A stretch of 64,000 bases of DNA from CAWGHZ01 sp963822575 (GTDB lineage Bacteria; Pseudomonadota; Alphaproteobacteria; MPNO01; DASWLB01): positions 1-64,000 of the forward strand of contig CAWGHZ010000002.1 in assembly GCA_963822575.1 (NCBI GenBank), in the 5' to 3' direction. Below the pieces are notes generated by a model, which was not told the DNA's origin, ran no database searches, and saw only the letters and a list, made by a program, of their open reading frames with translations. The position numbers and the translations under genes were made by a program. This document shows positions 50,791 through 58,501 of the stretch, piece by piece (positions within the stretch are counted from its first letter, which is position 1; every line of letters starts with the position of its first letter).

Positions 50791-51969
50791 ATGAAGATAT
50801 CCGTCGGCATCGACGCCGCCAAGGAAGTCCACTGGGCGGCGGCAATCGACGAAACGGCAAGGGTTCTGCTCGACCTGCGGGTCGAGAACACGCCGCAAGC
50901 GGTCGATCAGCTGATCGACCGCTTGCGCGCGCTCGACGGCGATGTCGTCGTCGGGGTCGATGTCATCGGCAGCTTCGCCGCCTTCCTCGAGGCCGCGCTG
51001 CTGGCGGCGGGCTTCCGCCTGGTCCATGTGCCCGGCCTGGTCGTCAATCGCGCGCGTCAGGGCCTGGTCGGCGGCGAGAACAAGTCCGACCCGCGCGACG
51101 CGCGCGTCATCGCCGAGCAGGTGCGCGTCCGTCCGGACCTGCGCCCCATCGAACCCGACGAGGAGGCCGCGGCCGAGCTGCGCGTGCTGACCGGCCGGCG
51201 GCGCGATCTCGTCGACGAGCAGACCCGGCGTCTGTCGCGCCTGCATGCGTCCCTGGCCGGCATCCATCCCGGCCTGGAGCGGTCGCTCGATCTCACCACC
51301 AAGGGCGCGCTGTGGCTCCTCACCCGTTACGTCACCCCGGGCGAGTTGTGCGGCGCCGGCCGCAGCAGACTGCTCAAGCATCTGCGCCGCGGCGCGGGCC
51401 TGCGCAAAATCGAGCCTCTGGCCGATGCGGCGCTTGCCGCCGCGCGGGCACAGCGCATCGCCGTGCCCGGCGAACGCGCGGTCGCAGCCGTGGTCCGCGA
51501 GCTCGCCACCGAAGCCCTCGCCGCCCGCGCGCGGATCGCCCAACTCGACCGCGAGCTGGAGGCGCTGATCGAATGCCACCCTGACGGCGCCCTCATCCGA
51601 ACCCTGCCCGGAATGGGGGTGATCCATACGGCGGAGTTCATCGCCCAGGCAGGCAATCTCAACCGCTTCCGCTCGGCCGACGCGCTCGCCGCGGCCGCAG
51701 GTCTTGCCCCCGTGCTGCGCCAGTCCGGAAAGGTTCGCTATTTGCGTCGCCCCATCGGCGGCAACAAGGCCCTCAAGCAGGTCTTCTACCGCGCCGCCTT
51801 CTGCGCCCTCGCCGACCCGCAGAGCCGCGCCTACTACGACCGCAAGCGAACCGACGGAAAAAGCCATGAACAGGCCGTCATTGCCCTCGCGCGACGACGC
51901 GTCAACGTCCTCTGGGCCATGCTTCACAATCGCCAAGCCTTCGATCCCGGCTACCGAAAAGCCGCTTGA
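50791..51969 (+). CDS. IS110-family transposase (recombinase)
   Basis: 392 residues starting MKISVGIDAAKEVHW. The RuvC-like catalytic acids are Asp8, Asp57 (VGVDVIG, in place of the usual Glu), and Asp100/Asp103 (NKSDPRDA). A coiled-coil segment follows, then the C-terminal Transposase_20 domain (LPGMGVIHTAEFIAQAGNLNRF, GLAPVLRQSGKVRYLRRPIGGNKALKQ) with the likely catalytic Ser in RQSGK. The gene is intact. It guides recombination with the bridge RNA encoded upstream. It is only distantly related to the IS110 enzyme at 4045. Confidence 0.95.
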   Translation: MKISVGIDAAKEVHWAAAIDETARVLLDLRVENTPQAVDQLIDRLRALDGDVVVGVDVIGSFAAFLEAALLAAGFRLVHVPGLVVNRARQGLVGGENKSDPRDARVIAEQVRVRPDLRPIEPDEEAAAELRVLTGRRRDLVDEQTRRLSRLHASLAGIHPGLERSLDLTTKGALWLLTRYVTPGELCGAGRSRLLKHLRRGAGLRKIEPLADAALAAARAQRIAVPGERAVAAVVRELATEALAARARIAQLDRELEALIECHPDGALIRTLPGMGVIHTAEFIAQAGNLNRFRSADALAAAAGLAPVLRQSGKVRYLRRPIGGNKALKQVFYRAAFCALADPQSRAYYDRKRTDGKSHEQAVIALARRRVNVLWAMLHNRQAFDPGYRKAA

Positions 51970-51977
51970 CTGGCGCA

Positions 51978-53300
51978 TTACTCCGCCGCGGCGGGCAGCA
52001 GCGTGCCGGTCGGGTCGTCGCAGGCGGCGCGGGCCTCGGCATAGCCGCGGCGCATGTCGCGGTCGGCCGGGCTCAGCCACTCGCCCCCGCGCGCGCCGGC
52101 GCAGAGCTCGGGCCGCATCACGGCGTCGGGCACGGCGCCGGTCTTCTGGTGGGCGCGGGCGGCGTCGAGCAGCTTCTTGCGGGTGCGGGTGATCGCCACG
52201 TCGCTCGGCGCCAGATGCTCGAATGTGAAGTCGGTGATCGGCCCCATCGATTCGGTGATCGCCTGATCCTGCAGGTGGATGCCGACGATGCCACTGTAGT
52301 TGACGTTGCGCTGCATCTCGCGGTCGAGCCCGTGATCGTTCGATGCGTCATCGGCAAGGCGCCAGCGGCCGTACCAGTCGGTCGCGTTCGGCTTGAAGCG
52401 CAGCTCGGACGAATGGCCCGGCACCGGCGTCCCGTCCTTGCGCAGGCCCAGCGCGCGCTTGTTGCCGGCCCAGCCGACGGAGATGAACATGGTGTGGGTG
52501 TCGTCCATCGGCACCCAGCCGCGCACCATCGGGTTGTGCTCGATCGGGCCGGTGGGCGGCATGGTCCAGAACGGCAGCAGGAAATGGGCGATGCGCCAGT
52601 AGGTCCGGCCGCCGCCGCCGTCGCGCGAGGCGCCGTAGCGCAGGCCGTAGGGCGCGTCCTCCACATGCAGGTCGGGCGTGCGCGAGGTGACGGAGTGCCG
52701 GCCGATCTGGTCCTCCGGCACCTCGTCGGCGTTCAGCGCGCCGAGATGCAGGAACGAGAAATGGGTAGTGTCGATGTCGCCCTCGAGCGCCTGCACCCAA
52801 TTGCATTCGCGCTGCACGAAGTTGATGCGCGCCTCCGCCTCGGGGAGCAGCAGCGGCTCGATCGCCGGCAGCGGCGGGGCGGTCTCGGCCTTGCCCATAT
52901 AGAGCCAGACGAGCCCGTTGCGCTCGGCGACGCGGTACGCCTTGGCGTGCAGCTTGTGCTTGAAGTCCTGGTGCGCAGGCAGGTTCGGCATGTCGAGGCA
53001 GTTGCCGTCCACGTCGAACTTCCAGCCGTGATAGATGCAGCGCACGCCGCCCCGTTCGTTGCGGCCGTAGAACAGCGAGGCGCAGCGGTGCGGGCAGCGG
53101 TGGTCCATGATGCCGACGCGCCCGGCCGTGTCGCGGAAGGCGATCAGCTTCTCGCCCAGAAGCATCAGCCGGACGGGCGTGCCGTCGGCGACGAGCTCCG
53201 ACGACTTCGCCGCCGGAATCCAGGCCTCGCGCAGCATCTCGCCCATGGGCGTGCCCGGCCCCACACGTGTGAGGATTTCGCCTTCGCGCTTCGAGGTCAT
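51978..53300 (-). CDS. Rieske non-heme iron oxygenase, alpha subunit (2), phthalate-dioxygenase-like
   Basis: 440 residues. The [2Fe-2S] ligands are Cys69, His71, Cys88 and His91 (CPHRC..CIYHG). The mononuclear Fe site is in ALEGDIDTTHFSFLH. The overall arrangement resembles phthalate 4,5-dioxygenase and related large-subunit-only oxygenases. The start at 53300 (MTSKREGEILTRVGPGTPMG) is chosen over 53327 because the family starts near there. The 3' end is formed at the IS110 insertion point: only the stop codon was altered. It needs a phthalate-type reductase, which is not present. Confidence 0.87.
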   Translation of the reverse strand: MTSKREGEILTRVGPGTPMGEMLREAWIPAAKSSELVADGTPVRLMLLGEKLIAFRDTAGRVGIMDHRCPHRCASLFYGRNERGGVRCIYHGWKFDVDGNCLDMPNLPAHQDFKHKLHAKAYRVAERNGLVWLYMGKAETAPPLPAIEPLLLPEAEARINFVQRECNWVQALEGDIDTTHFSFLHLGALNADEVPEDQIGRHSVTSRTPDLHVEDAPYGLRYGASRDGGGGRTYWRIAHFLLPFWTMPPTGPIEHNPMVRGWVPMDDTHTMFISVGWAGNKRALGLRKDGTPVPGHSSELRFKPNATDWYGRWRLADDASNDHGLDREMQRNVNYSGIVGIHLQDQAITESMGPITDFTFEHLAPSDVAITRTRKKLLDAARAHQKTGAVPDAVMRPELCAGARGGEWLSPADRDMRRGYAEARAACDDPTGTLLPAAAE

Positions 53301-53394
53301 TGGCGCGCTCCCGTCGTCTCGGCGCATAAAACTATATCCTTGCCGGACCGCGACGCCAGCCCTGCTTGCGCCCCGGGACCCGAAAAGTCATAAG

Positions 53395-55546
53395 ATGGCC
53401 GAAACAAGCCTTGTTGGGGGAAACGTGCCCGTTCGACCAGACCTCGCCTCGCTTCGGCCGTTCCTCGCGCCGAAATCCTTCGCCATCGTCGGCGCCTCGA
53501 CCGATCCGCAGAAGGTGGGCGGCCGGCCGGTCGCGCTCGCCAAGGCTTCGGGTTACGAGGGGCGCGTGTACCCGATCAACAAGGGCGCGGCGGAGGTGCA
53601 GGGGCTCAGGGCCTACCCCTCGGTGCGCGACGTGAACGCGCCAATCGACTGCGCCTTCATGGCGATCCCCGCCCAGGCGGTCGAGGAGGCGCTCACCGAA
53701 TGCGCCGAGGCGGGGGTGCGCGCGGTGGTCTGCGTCTCGGCCGGCATGGCCGAGATCGGCGGCGAGGGGACCAAGCGCCAGCAGCGCATGACCGACATCG
53801 CGCGCGAATCGGGCATGCGCATCATCGGGCCCAACTGCCTCGGCGTGTTCGACGTCGGGCACAGATTCTACGCGACATTCGCGGCGGGCTTCCTCGACCC
53901 GTCGTTCGGGTTTCCGACGCTCGGTCCGATGTCGATCGTGAGCCAGTCAGGCGCGTTCGGCATGCACGCCTATACCCTCGCCAAGTTCCGCGGGCTTTCG
54001 GTCTCGTCCTGGATCACCACCGGCAACGAGGCCGACGTCGAGTTCGGCGAGTGCCTGAGCTACCTCGCCGACGACCCGCAGACGCGCGTGATCCTCGCCT
54101 ACCTAGAGGGCGCGCGCGACAAGGACTCGATCGTCGAGGGGCTGGAGAAGGCGCGCCGCGCGGAGAAGCCGGTCATCGTGCTCAAGGTCGGCCGATCGGC
54201 CGTCGGCTCGGTCGCGGCGTCGTCGCACACGGGCTCGCTCGTCGGTTCCGACACGGCCTACGATGCGTTGTTCAAGCAGTACGGGGCCTATCGCGCGGCG
54301 ACGATCTCAGAGCTGATCGACGTGGCCGCGGCGTGCTGCGCGGGGCGCTTCCCGGCGTCTTCCGAGGTCGGCACGATCTCGATCTCGGGAGGCGCGAACG
54401 TCATCATGGCCGATGCGGCGTCCGAGGTCGGCGTCGACATCCCCGCGCTCCCCAAGCCGGCGCAGGAGAAAATCGGCTCCTACGTGCCCTACGCCGCGAC
54501 GCGCAATCCCCTGGACACGACGGGCATGTGGTCGGGCATGCCGGACCTGTTCCCGAAATTCCTCGACGTGCTGGTGGAGGACGGCAAGCTCCCCTCGGTG
54601 GTGATCTTCGGCTCGACGATGGGCACCAGCGGGCCGTTCTATCGCGGCGTGATCGAGAGCCTGAAGCCGATCCGCGAGCGCCACCCCGAGAAGGTGATGA
54701 TCATGTCGGCGGTCTGCCCCCGCGATGTGCGCGAATACACCGAGGCGGCGGGCTTCCTGGTGTTCGAGGACGCCGACCGCGCGATCCGCGTGATCGGCGC
54801 GCTCGCCGGCTTCGCCAGATCGTGGAAGCGCAAAAGCGCGACGCGGCCCGGCCTGCCAAAGAGCCTGCCGCGCCTGCCCGAGACGCAGGTCGGCGAGGCC
54901 CAGGCGCTCGGCGTGCTCGAGGCGGCGGGCGTGCCGGTCGTACCCTATCGCCTGTGCGCGAGCCCGGCGGAGGCGGCGAAGGCGTGCGCGTCGTTCAAGT
55001 TCCCGGCGGTGCTCAAGATCGCCTCGCCCGACATATTGCACAAGACCGAGATGGGCGGGGTGATGCTCGGCATCGAGACGCGCGCCGCCGCCGAAAAGGC
55101 CACGCGCACGCTGCTCTCCCGCGCCAAGAAAACGCACCCCAAGGCGCGCATCGACGGCGTCGTCGCGATGAAGCAGGTCGAGGGCGGCGTCGAATGCATC
55201 CTCGGCGCGCACAACGACCCGGCGCTCGGCCCGGTGGTGATGTTCGGGCTCGGCGGCATCTTCGTCGAGGTATTCAAGGACGTAGCGTTCCGCTTGGCGC
55301 CAATCGGCCTCGACGAGGCGCGCGCCATGATCCACGAGGTGAAGGGCCATGCCCTCCTCGCCGGGGCGCGCGGCAAGAAGCCGGCCGACACCGACGCCAT
55401 CGCGAAAGCCCTCGTGCGGCTCTCCTACCTCGCCGCGGCCAACGAAGACCGGTTCGAAATCGATCGACGTGAATCCGTTCATCGTCGGCGAGAAGGGCAA
55501 GGGCGCCGTCGCCGTCGACGCCGTCATCGTGCCGCGGAAAAAATAA
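53395..55546 (+). CDS. ADP-forming acyl-CoA synthetase / acetyltransferase-like, fused alpha-beta (one +1 frameshift near the 3' end)
   Basis: About 717 residues. The CoA-binding Rossmann domain (FAIVGASTDPQKVGGRPV, about 25-130), succinyl-CoA ligase-like domains (SQSGAFGMHAYTLAK with the phospho-His loop region, and ISGGANVIMADAASEVG) and a C-terminal ATP-grasp_5 domain (VLKIASPDILHKTEMGGVMLGI) are in normal order. One extra A at 55457-55459 shifts the frame; after correction it ends SIDVNPFIVGEKGKGAVAVDAV, the conserved family tail. It activates or releases an acyl-CoA with ATP/ADP and could activate an aromatic acid. A divergent Rieske gene begins 94 bp away. Confidence 0.87.
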
Positions 55547-55551
55547 TTTTG

Positions 55552-55670
55552 CCGTTGGTCCTGAGTAGCGGCCGTGCGAAGCGCGGGCGCGTATCGAAGG
55601 ACGAAACCGCGAGATCTCGCCAGCGTCGCCCTTCGATACGGCCGCTGGGCGACCTACTCAGGGCGAACGG
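55552..55670 (+). repeat. palindromic intergenic repeat, family A copy 2
   Basis: The ends CCGTTGGTCCTGAGTAGC and CTACTCAGGGCGAACGG match those of the 25465-25590 copy, as does the core TATCGAAGGACGAAACCGCGAGAT. It lies between convergent genes. Internal arms CGAAGG and CCTTCG also pair. Confidence 0.7.
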
Positions 55671-55681
55671 GACATGCGGCG

Positions 55682-56083
55682 CTACTCCGCCGCCCTCTGG
55701 TAGCTCGTCAGGTCGATATATTCGAGCAGCGTGCCGTCGGGGTCGCGGAAATAGGCGCGCGGGCCGTTGATCACCCCGCCCTGGCGGTCCTCCTCGAACT
55801 CGACCGTTACGCCGTTCTTGCGCAGATGGTCGAGCGCCGGGCCATACTCGGCGCCGTCGAGGATGAAGGAGTGGTGCACGCCGTTGTGGTCGTCGAGTGT
55901 CGGGTTGATCGGACCCTTGCGCTCGACCAGGATGACACACACCCCGCCGGCGTCGAGGAACGCCATCGTCTTGGGGATCGAGCGCAGATGCTTCATCCCG
56001 ACGATCTCGGTGTAGAAGCGCGTCGCCGCGGCGAGGTCGCTCACGGGGATCGAGAAATGGGCGCAGCCTTTGATCTCGGGCAT
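55682..56083 (-). CDS. single-domain VOC family protein
   Basis: 133 residues, one glyoxalase/VOC module. Metal-site residues are His9 (GCAHFSIPV), His in GVHHSFILDG and Glu in TLLEYIDLT, so a Fe(II) or other divalent metal site is possible. Its function may be ring-cleavage, isomerisation or a lyase step. It is 11 bp downstream of the diiron protein gene and is probably co-transcribed with it. Confidence 0.8.
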   Translation of the reverse strand: MPEIKGCAHFSIPVSDLAAATRFYTEIVGMKHLRSIPKTMAFLDAGGVCVILVERKGPINPTLDDHNGVHHSFILDGAEYGPALDHLRKNGVTVEFEEDRQGGVINGPRAYFRDPDGTLLEYIDLTSYQRAAE

Positions 56084-56094
56084 GTCGTGTCTCC

Positions 56095-56808
56095 CTATGC
56101 GCGGTCGCCTTCGTCGGCGATGCCGTCGAGATAGCGCTCCCAGACCTCGAGGTTGACGCGGCACGCCTCGACGACCGCGTCCTCCATGGCGAGGCGGCTG
56201 GCGTGTTCCGCCACCGTGTTCCAGCCGAGGTCGGAATGGGCGACGTCGGCCTCTGTGTGCAGCTCGAAGAAATCGAGCTGCGCGTCGCTGAGCCCGAACA
56301 GGTCGCGCCAGCGGTCGCGCTCCATGCCGAACCAGCCCTTCTCGCGCACCGCGCCCGAACCGTACCCCGGCACGTTCACCCGCTCGGCGCAGGTGTTGGC
56401 GATCAGGCCTTCGAGCCAGTGCCGGTTCGACATCAGCCCGTCCCAGGCGAGCCAGCACATGCGGGTGGAGGGGAGCGGCTCGGCCGCGCGGATCCGGTCG
56501 AGGTCCATGCCGATGGCGACGCCCAGGCCCTCCAGGATCGCCCAGTGCGGCTTGCCGTGGCCGTGCGCGTCGTCGGCGATCACCTCCTCGGCGCAGGCGC
56601 GGATGATTCGCATGCGGATGTCCCAGTCGGGGCAGTTGGTCGCGACGCGCAGCTTGAGGACGGAGTTGCGCTGGCGGGTGTTCTGCCGGTGCTGATAGAC
56701 GAAGGCGCGGGCGCGGCCCCTCGTCATCGGCTCGTTAAGGAGCCGCGCGCGGCCCGCGAACGCATCGACCTCCGCGTCCAGCCGCCGGATCACCTCGCCC
56801 GTTGCCAT
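56095..56808 (-). CDS. heme-oxygenase-like diiron protein (CADD/PqqC/TenA superfamily)
   Basis: 237 residues, all-helical. Glu75, His82, Glu142, His184, Asp188 and His191 show the same order and close spacing (E-x6-H and H-x3-D-x2-H) as the six diiron ligands of CADD-type heme-oxygenase-like diiron oxidases, as I recall that family. Members perform unusual oxygen-dependent chemistry such as self-hydroxylation, decarboxylation or N-oxygenation. Pairing with a VOC protein in one operon points to oxidative tailoring in the same pathway. It is not TenA itself: no thiaminase Cys motif is visible. Confidence 0.75.
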   Translation of the reverse strand: MATGEVIRRLDAEVDAFAGRARLLNEPMTRGRARAFVYQHRQNTRQRNSVLKLRVATNCPDWDIRMRIIRACAEEVIADDAHGHGKPHWAILEGLGVAIGMDLDRIRAAEPLPSTRMCWLAWDGLMSNRHWLEGLIANTCAERVNVPGYGSGAVREKGWFGMERDRWRDLFGLSDAQLDFFELHTEADVAHSDLGWNTVAEHASRLAMEDAVVEACRVNLEVWERYLDGIADEGDRA

Positions 56809-56903
56809 CGTCGTCTCCCCTTCCGCCCCGCGATCATGCCACCGCGGCCCCTGACACGAAAGCGCGGCGGGGCTATAGTCGGCGCGCCACGGGAGGGACC
56901 GAC

Positions 56904-57425
56904 ATGCCCCGCTACACCGCCATCGACGCCGACGCGCCGTCCGGCACCGACCGCTCGATCCATTCGCGCCAGCGCGAGCTCGCCCAGATCACTGGGCCGT
57001 CGCTGTTCAAGCTGAAGGCCCAGCTCCTCGATCAGGGCCGCACCGACACGGTGCTGGCCGCGACGGACAATCTGACCGTCCGTCTCAAGGTCTATGCCGA
57101 GGGCGGCGAGAACGAGCTGCACGCCCATCCGCACGAAGATCACTTCTTCGTGGTGCTGCAGGGCAAGGCGATCTTCCACGGGCCCGACGACGAGACCGTG
57201 ACCGTCGGCCCCTACGAGGGCATCATGCTGCCCAAGGGCAACCTCTACTGGTTCGTCGCCGAGGAGGGTCAGCCGCTGGTCATGTTGCGGGTCGGCTCGC
57301 CCAATGGCACGCCGGAGGGCAAGCCCGACCGCATCAACCGCAAGGGCGAGCCGATGGCGGGCGATTCCCCGGAGAACAAGACCGTGCCGATCAAGTTTCG
57401 CGCCGGCGCCTGGTTCGGCGGCTAG
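56904..57425 (+). CDS. cupin-domain protein
   Basis: 173 residues with one cupin barrel (about 60-150). The metal motif ENELHAHPHEDHFFVVLQGKAIFHG supplies His residues and a Glu/Gln, and MLPKGNLYWFVAEEGQP is the second conserved strand. It starts at 56904 after GGGAGGGACCGAC. Small cupins of this kind include dioxygenases, isomerases and binding proteins. The gene is divergent from the diiron protein operon (95 bp between starts) and may share control with it. Confidence 0.82.
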   Translation: MPRYTAIDADAPSGTDRSIHSRQRELAQITGPSLFKLKAQLLDQGRTDTVLAATDNLTVRLKVYAEGGENELHAHPHEDHFFVVLQGKAIFHGPDDETVTVGPYEGIMLPKGNLYWFVAEEGQPLVMLRVGSPNGTPEGKPDRINRKGEPMAGDSPENKTVPIKFRAGAWFGG

Positions 57426-57437
57426 GGCGCGGATTGT

Positions 57438-57457
57438 TTCCGCCGATCGGGGCGGAA
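57438..57457 (+). terminator. weak hairpin after the cupin gene
   Basis: TTCCGCC and GGCGGAA pair perfectly around GATCGG, just after the cupin stop. No T-run follows, so it is at best a weak terminator. The remaining intergenic stretch to 57539 shows nothing else recognisable. Confidence 0.35.
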
Positions 57458-57539
57458 TTCTGCCAGTCGCTCGGCCGGTTTTGGGTATGTTCCGCCGCCG
57501 GCCCGCGCATTGGCCGAAATTCCGCGACAAAGCGCCGGG

Positions 57540-57743
57540 CTAGCGTCGCCAGCGCGCCGGCAGGTTCTCGGCGTGCTGGGTCGGCATGGCCGCATGTCCC
57601 AGCGCGGTGACACGCGTCAAGCGGAGCTGGTAGGCGTGAATGGTCGCGGCGACACCCGCGGCAATGGTCATCGTCACCGCAAGGCCGATCAGTGCCAGTT
57701 CCAGGGAGCGGCGACGGAAACGCCGCCTGCCGAAGACTGCCAT
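57540..57743 (-). CDS. small single-span membrane protein
   Basis: 67 residues from the ATG at 57743 (MAVFGRRRFRRRSLELALIG). A strongly basic N-terminus, one membrane helix (about 14-35) and a polar C-terminal tail ending RWRR are visible. No family recognised. It is divergent from the response regulator at 58000 and may share the intervening regulatory region. Confidence 0.5.
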   Translation of the reverse strand: MAVFGRRRFRRRSLELALIGLAVTMTIAAGVAATIHAYQLRLTRVTALGHAAMPTQHAENLPARWRR

Positions 57744-57804
57744 GTCCTGTGCCTCCAAAGCCTGGACAGCCACATTGCACCGCGGGCGGTCAGTTTTTGG
57801 TTAA

Positions 57805-57851
57805 CGAAGCGCAGCCGTGTTTGCCCGCATCGAAACACGTGAATCGCTTCG
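57805..57851 (+). promoter_or_regulatory. nested inverted repeats between divergent genes
   Basis: CGAAGCG at 57805-57811 pairs with 57845-57851, and CGTGTTT at 57816-57822 pairs with 57833-57839. The arrangement, with 10 nt in the centre, could be an operator for a dimeric regulator or a small hairpin RNA end. It lies about 150 bp upstream of the response regulator. Confidence 0.4.
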
Positions 57852-57942
57852 CCCTGTATCCGGGCGATGACCTAGGGGAAACTACGGATTTCCGCTCGCG
57901 GCGAATGGTGACAGGGTCGTCCCGCGTGTAACGGGCATCGAA

Positions 57943-57967
57943 GGAACCGCGGCGCCGGTGGCGCGTT
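57943..57967 (+). promoter_or_regulatory. EcfG-type general stress promoter
   Basis: GGAAC at 57943-57947 and CGTT at 57964-57967 are separated by 16 bp, matching the alphaproteobacterial sigma-EcfG consensus GGAAC-N16/17-CGTT. The ATG of the response regulator is 33 bp downstream, giving a plausible leader of about 25 nt. The match is to consensus only. Confidence 0.6.
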
Positions 57968-57999
57968 GTCACCGGCCCCGCATACGATCGAAGGTGCCG

Positions 58000-58446
58000 A
58001 TGACCCTGTCCGAGCTCTGGCCCCTGTGGGCGCCGCCCAAGGTGCTGATCGTCGAGGACGAGGCCCTGATCGCCAGGCATGAGCGCGCCCTCCTCGAAGC
58101 TGCCGGCTACACCGTCGTCGGCGTCACCGGCGACGCCGAAGAGGCGTTCGTCCTGTGCCAAAAGGACCCGCCGCACGTGGCGGTGGTCGACGTCCAGCTC
58201 GCCGGCGACATCAACGGGATCACGCTCGCGGTCGAGATCGCCCGGCGCCACGAGATCGCCGCGGTGCTGGTCACCGGCAACCCGCGGGCGGTGATCGAGC
58301 AGGCGTGGGACTTCCGCTACGCGATGCTCTCGAAGCCGTTCGACGATGCCGAGCTCCTGCGCGCCGTCGCCGCCGCCTTCGAGCTGGCGCGCTTCGGCGG
58401 GCCGCAGCAGCCCGGGCGCGGCCGGCTCCTCGCCGGCCCGGAATAG
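58000..58446 (+). CDS. single-domain response regulator (receiver only)
   Basis: 148 residues. The receiver domain (about 13-130) has the acidic pair in VLIVEDEALIARHE, the phospho-acceptor Asp in VAVVDVQLAGDINGI, Thr in LVTGNP and Lys in LSKPFD. The sequence DVQLAGDINGI is like that of PhyR/receiver proteins of the general stress pathway in alphaproteobacteria, but the sigma-like N-terminal domain of PhyR is absent. The EcfG-type promoter upstream supports a role as a stress-induced phosphorelay partner. The Met at 58000 is preferred over longer starts. Confidence 0.8.
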   Translation: MTLSELWPLWAPPKVLIVEDEALIARHERALLEAAGYTVVGVTGDAEEAFVLCQKDPPHVAVVDVQLAGDINGITLAVEIARRHEIAAVLVTGNPRAVIEQAWDFRYAMLSKPFDDAELLRAVAAAFELARFGGPQQPGRGRLLAGPE

Positions 58447-58501
58447 CGCGCGCGAATCCGTCTGGGGCCGGCGGGGGCCTTCCCCTGCTATAACCCGCGC
58501 C

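Larger units (their letters stand above)
50573..51978 (+). mobile_element. IS110-family element inserted at the stop codon of a Rieske oxygenase gene
   Basis: The 9-bp word TACTCCGCC borders the element on the left (50564-50572) and on the right (51979-51987), with the exchange point inside it. The element between them is 1406 bp: about 218 bp of left end, one transposase gene, and only 9 bp of right end. Joining the flanks reconstructs an uninterrupted target in which the Rieske gene ends GCG GAG TAG. The present stop is TAA, so the insertion replaced one stop codon with another. A long left end and a tiny right end are typical of IS110-group elements, whose bridge RNA is encoded in the left end. 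Confidence 0.85.

Noticed and set aside
53107..53394. Upstream extension of the acyl-CoA synthetase frame
   Set aside because: It overlaps the divergent Rieske gene and adds no family sequence; the ATG at 53395 gives the expected start.
55349..55546. Separate small gene at the end of the acyl-CoA synthetase
   Set aside because: It encodes the conserved C-terminal tail of the synthetase in the +1 frame, explained by one extra base.
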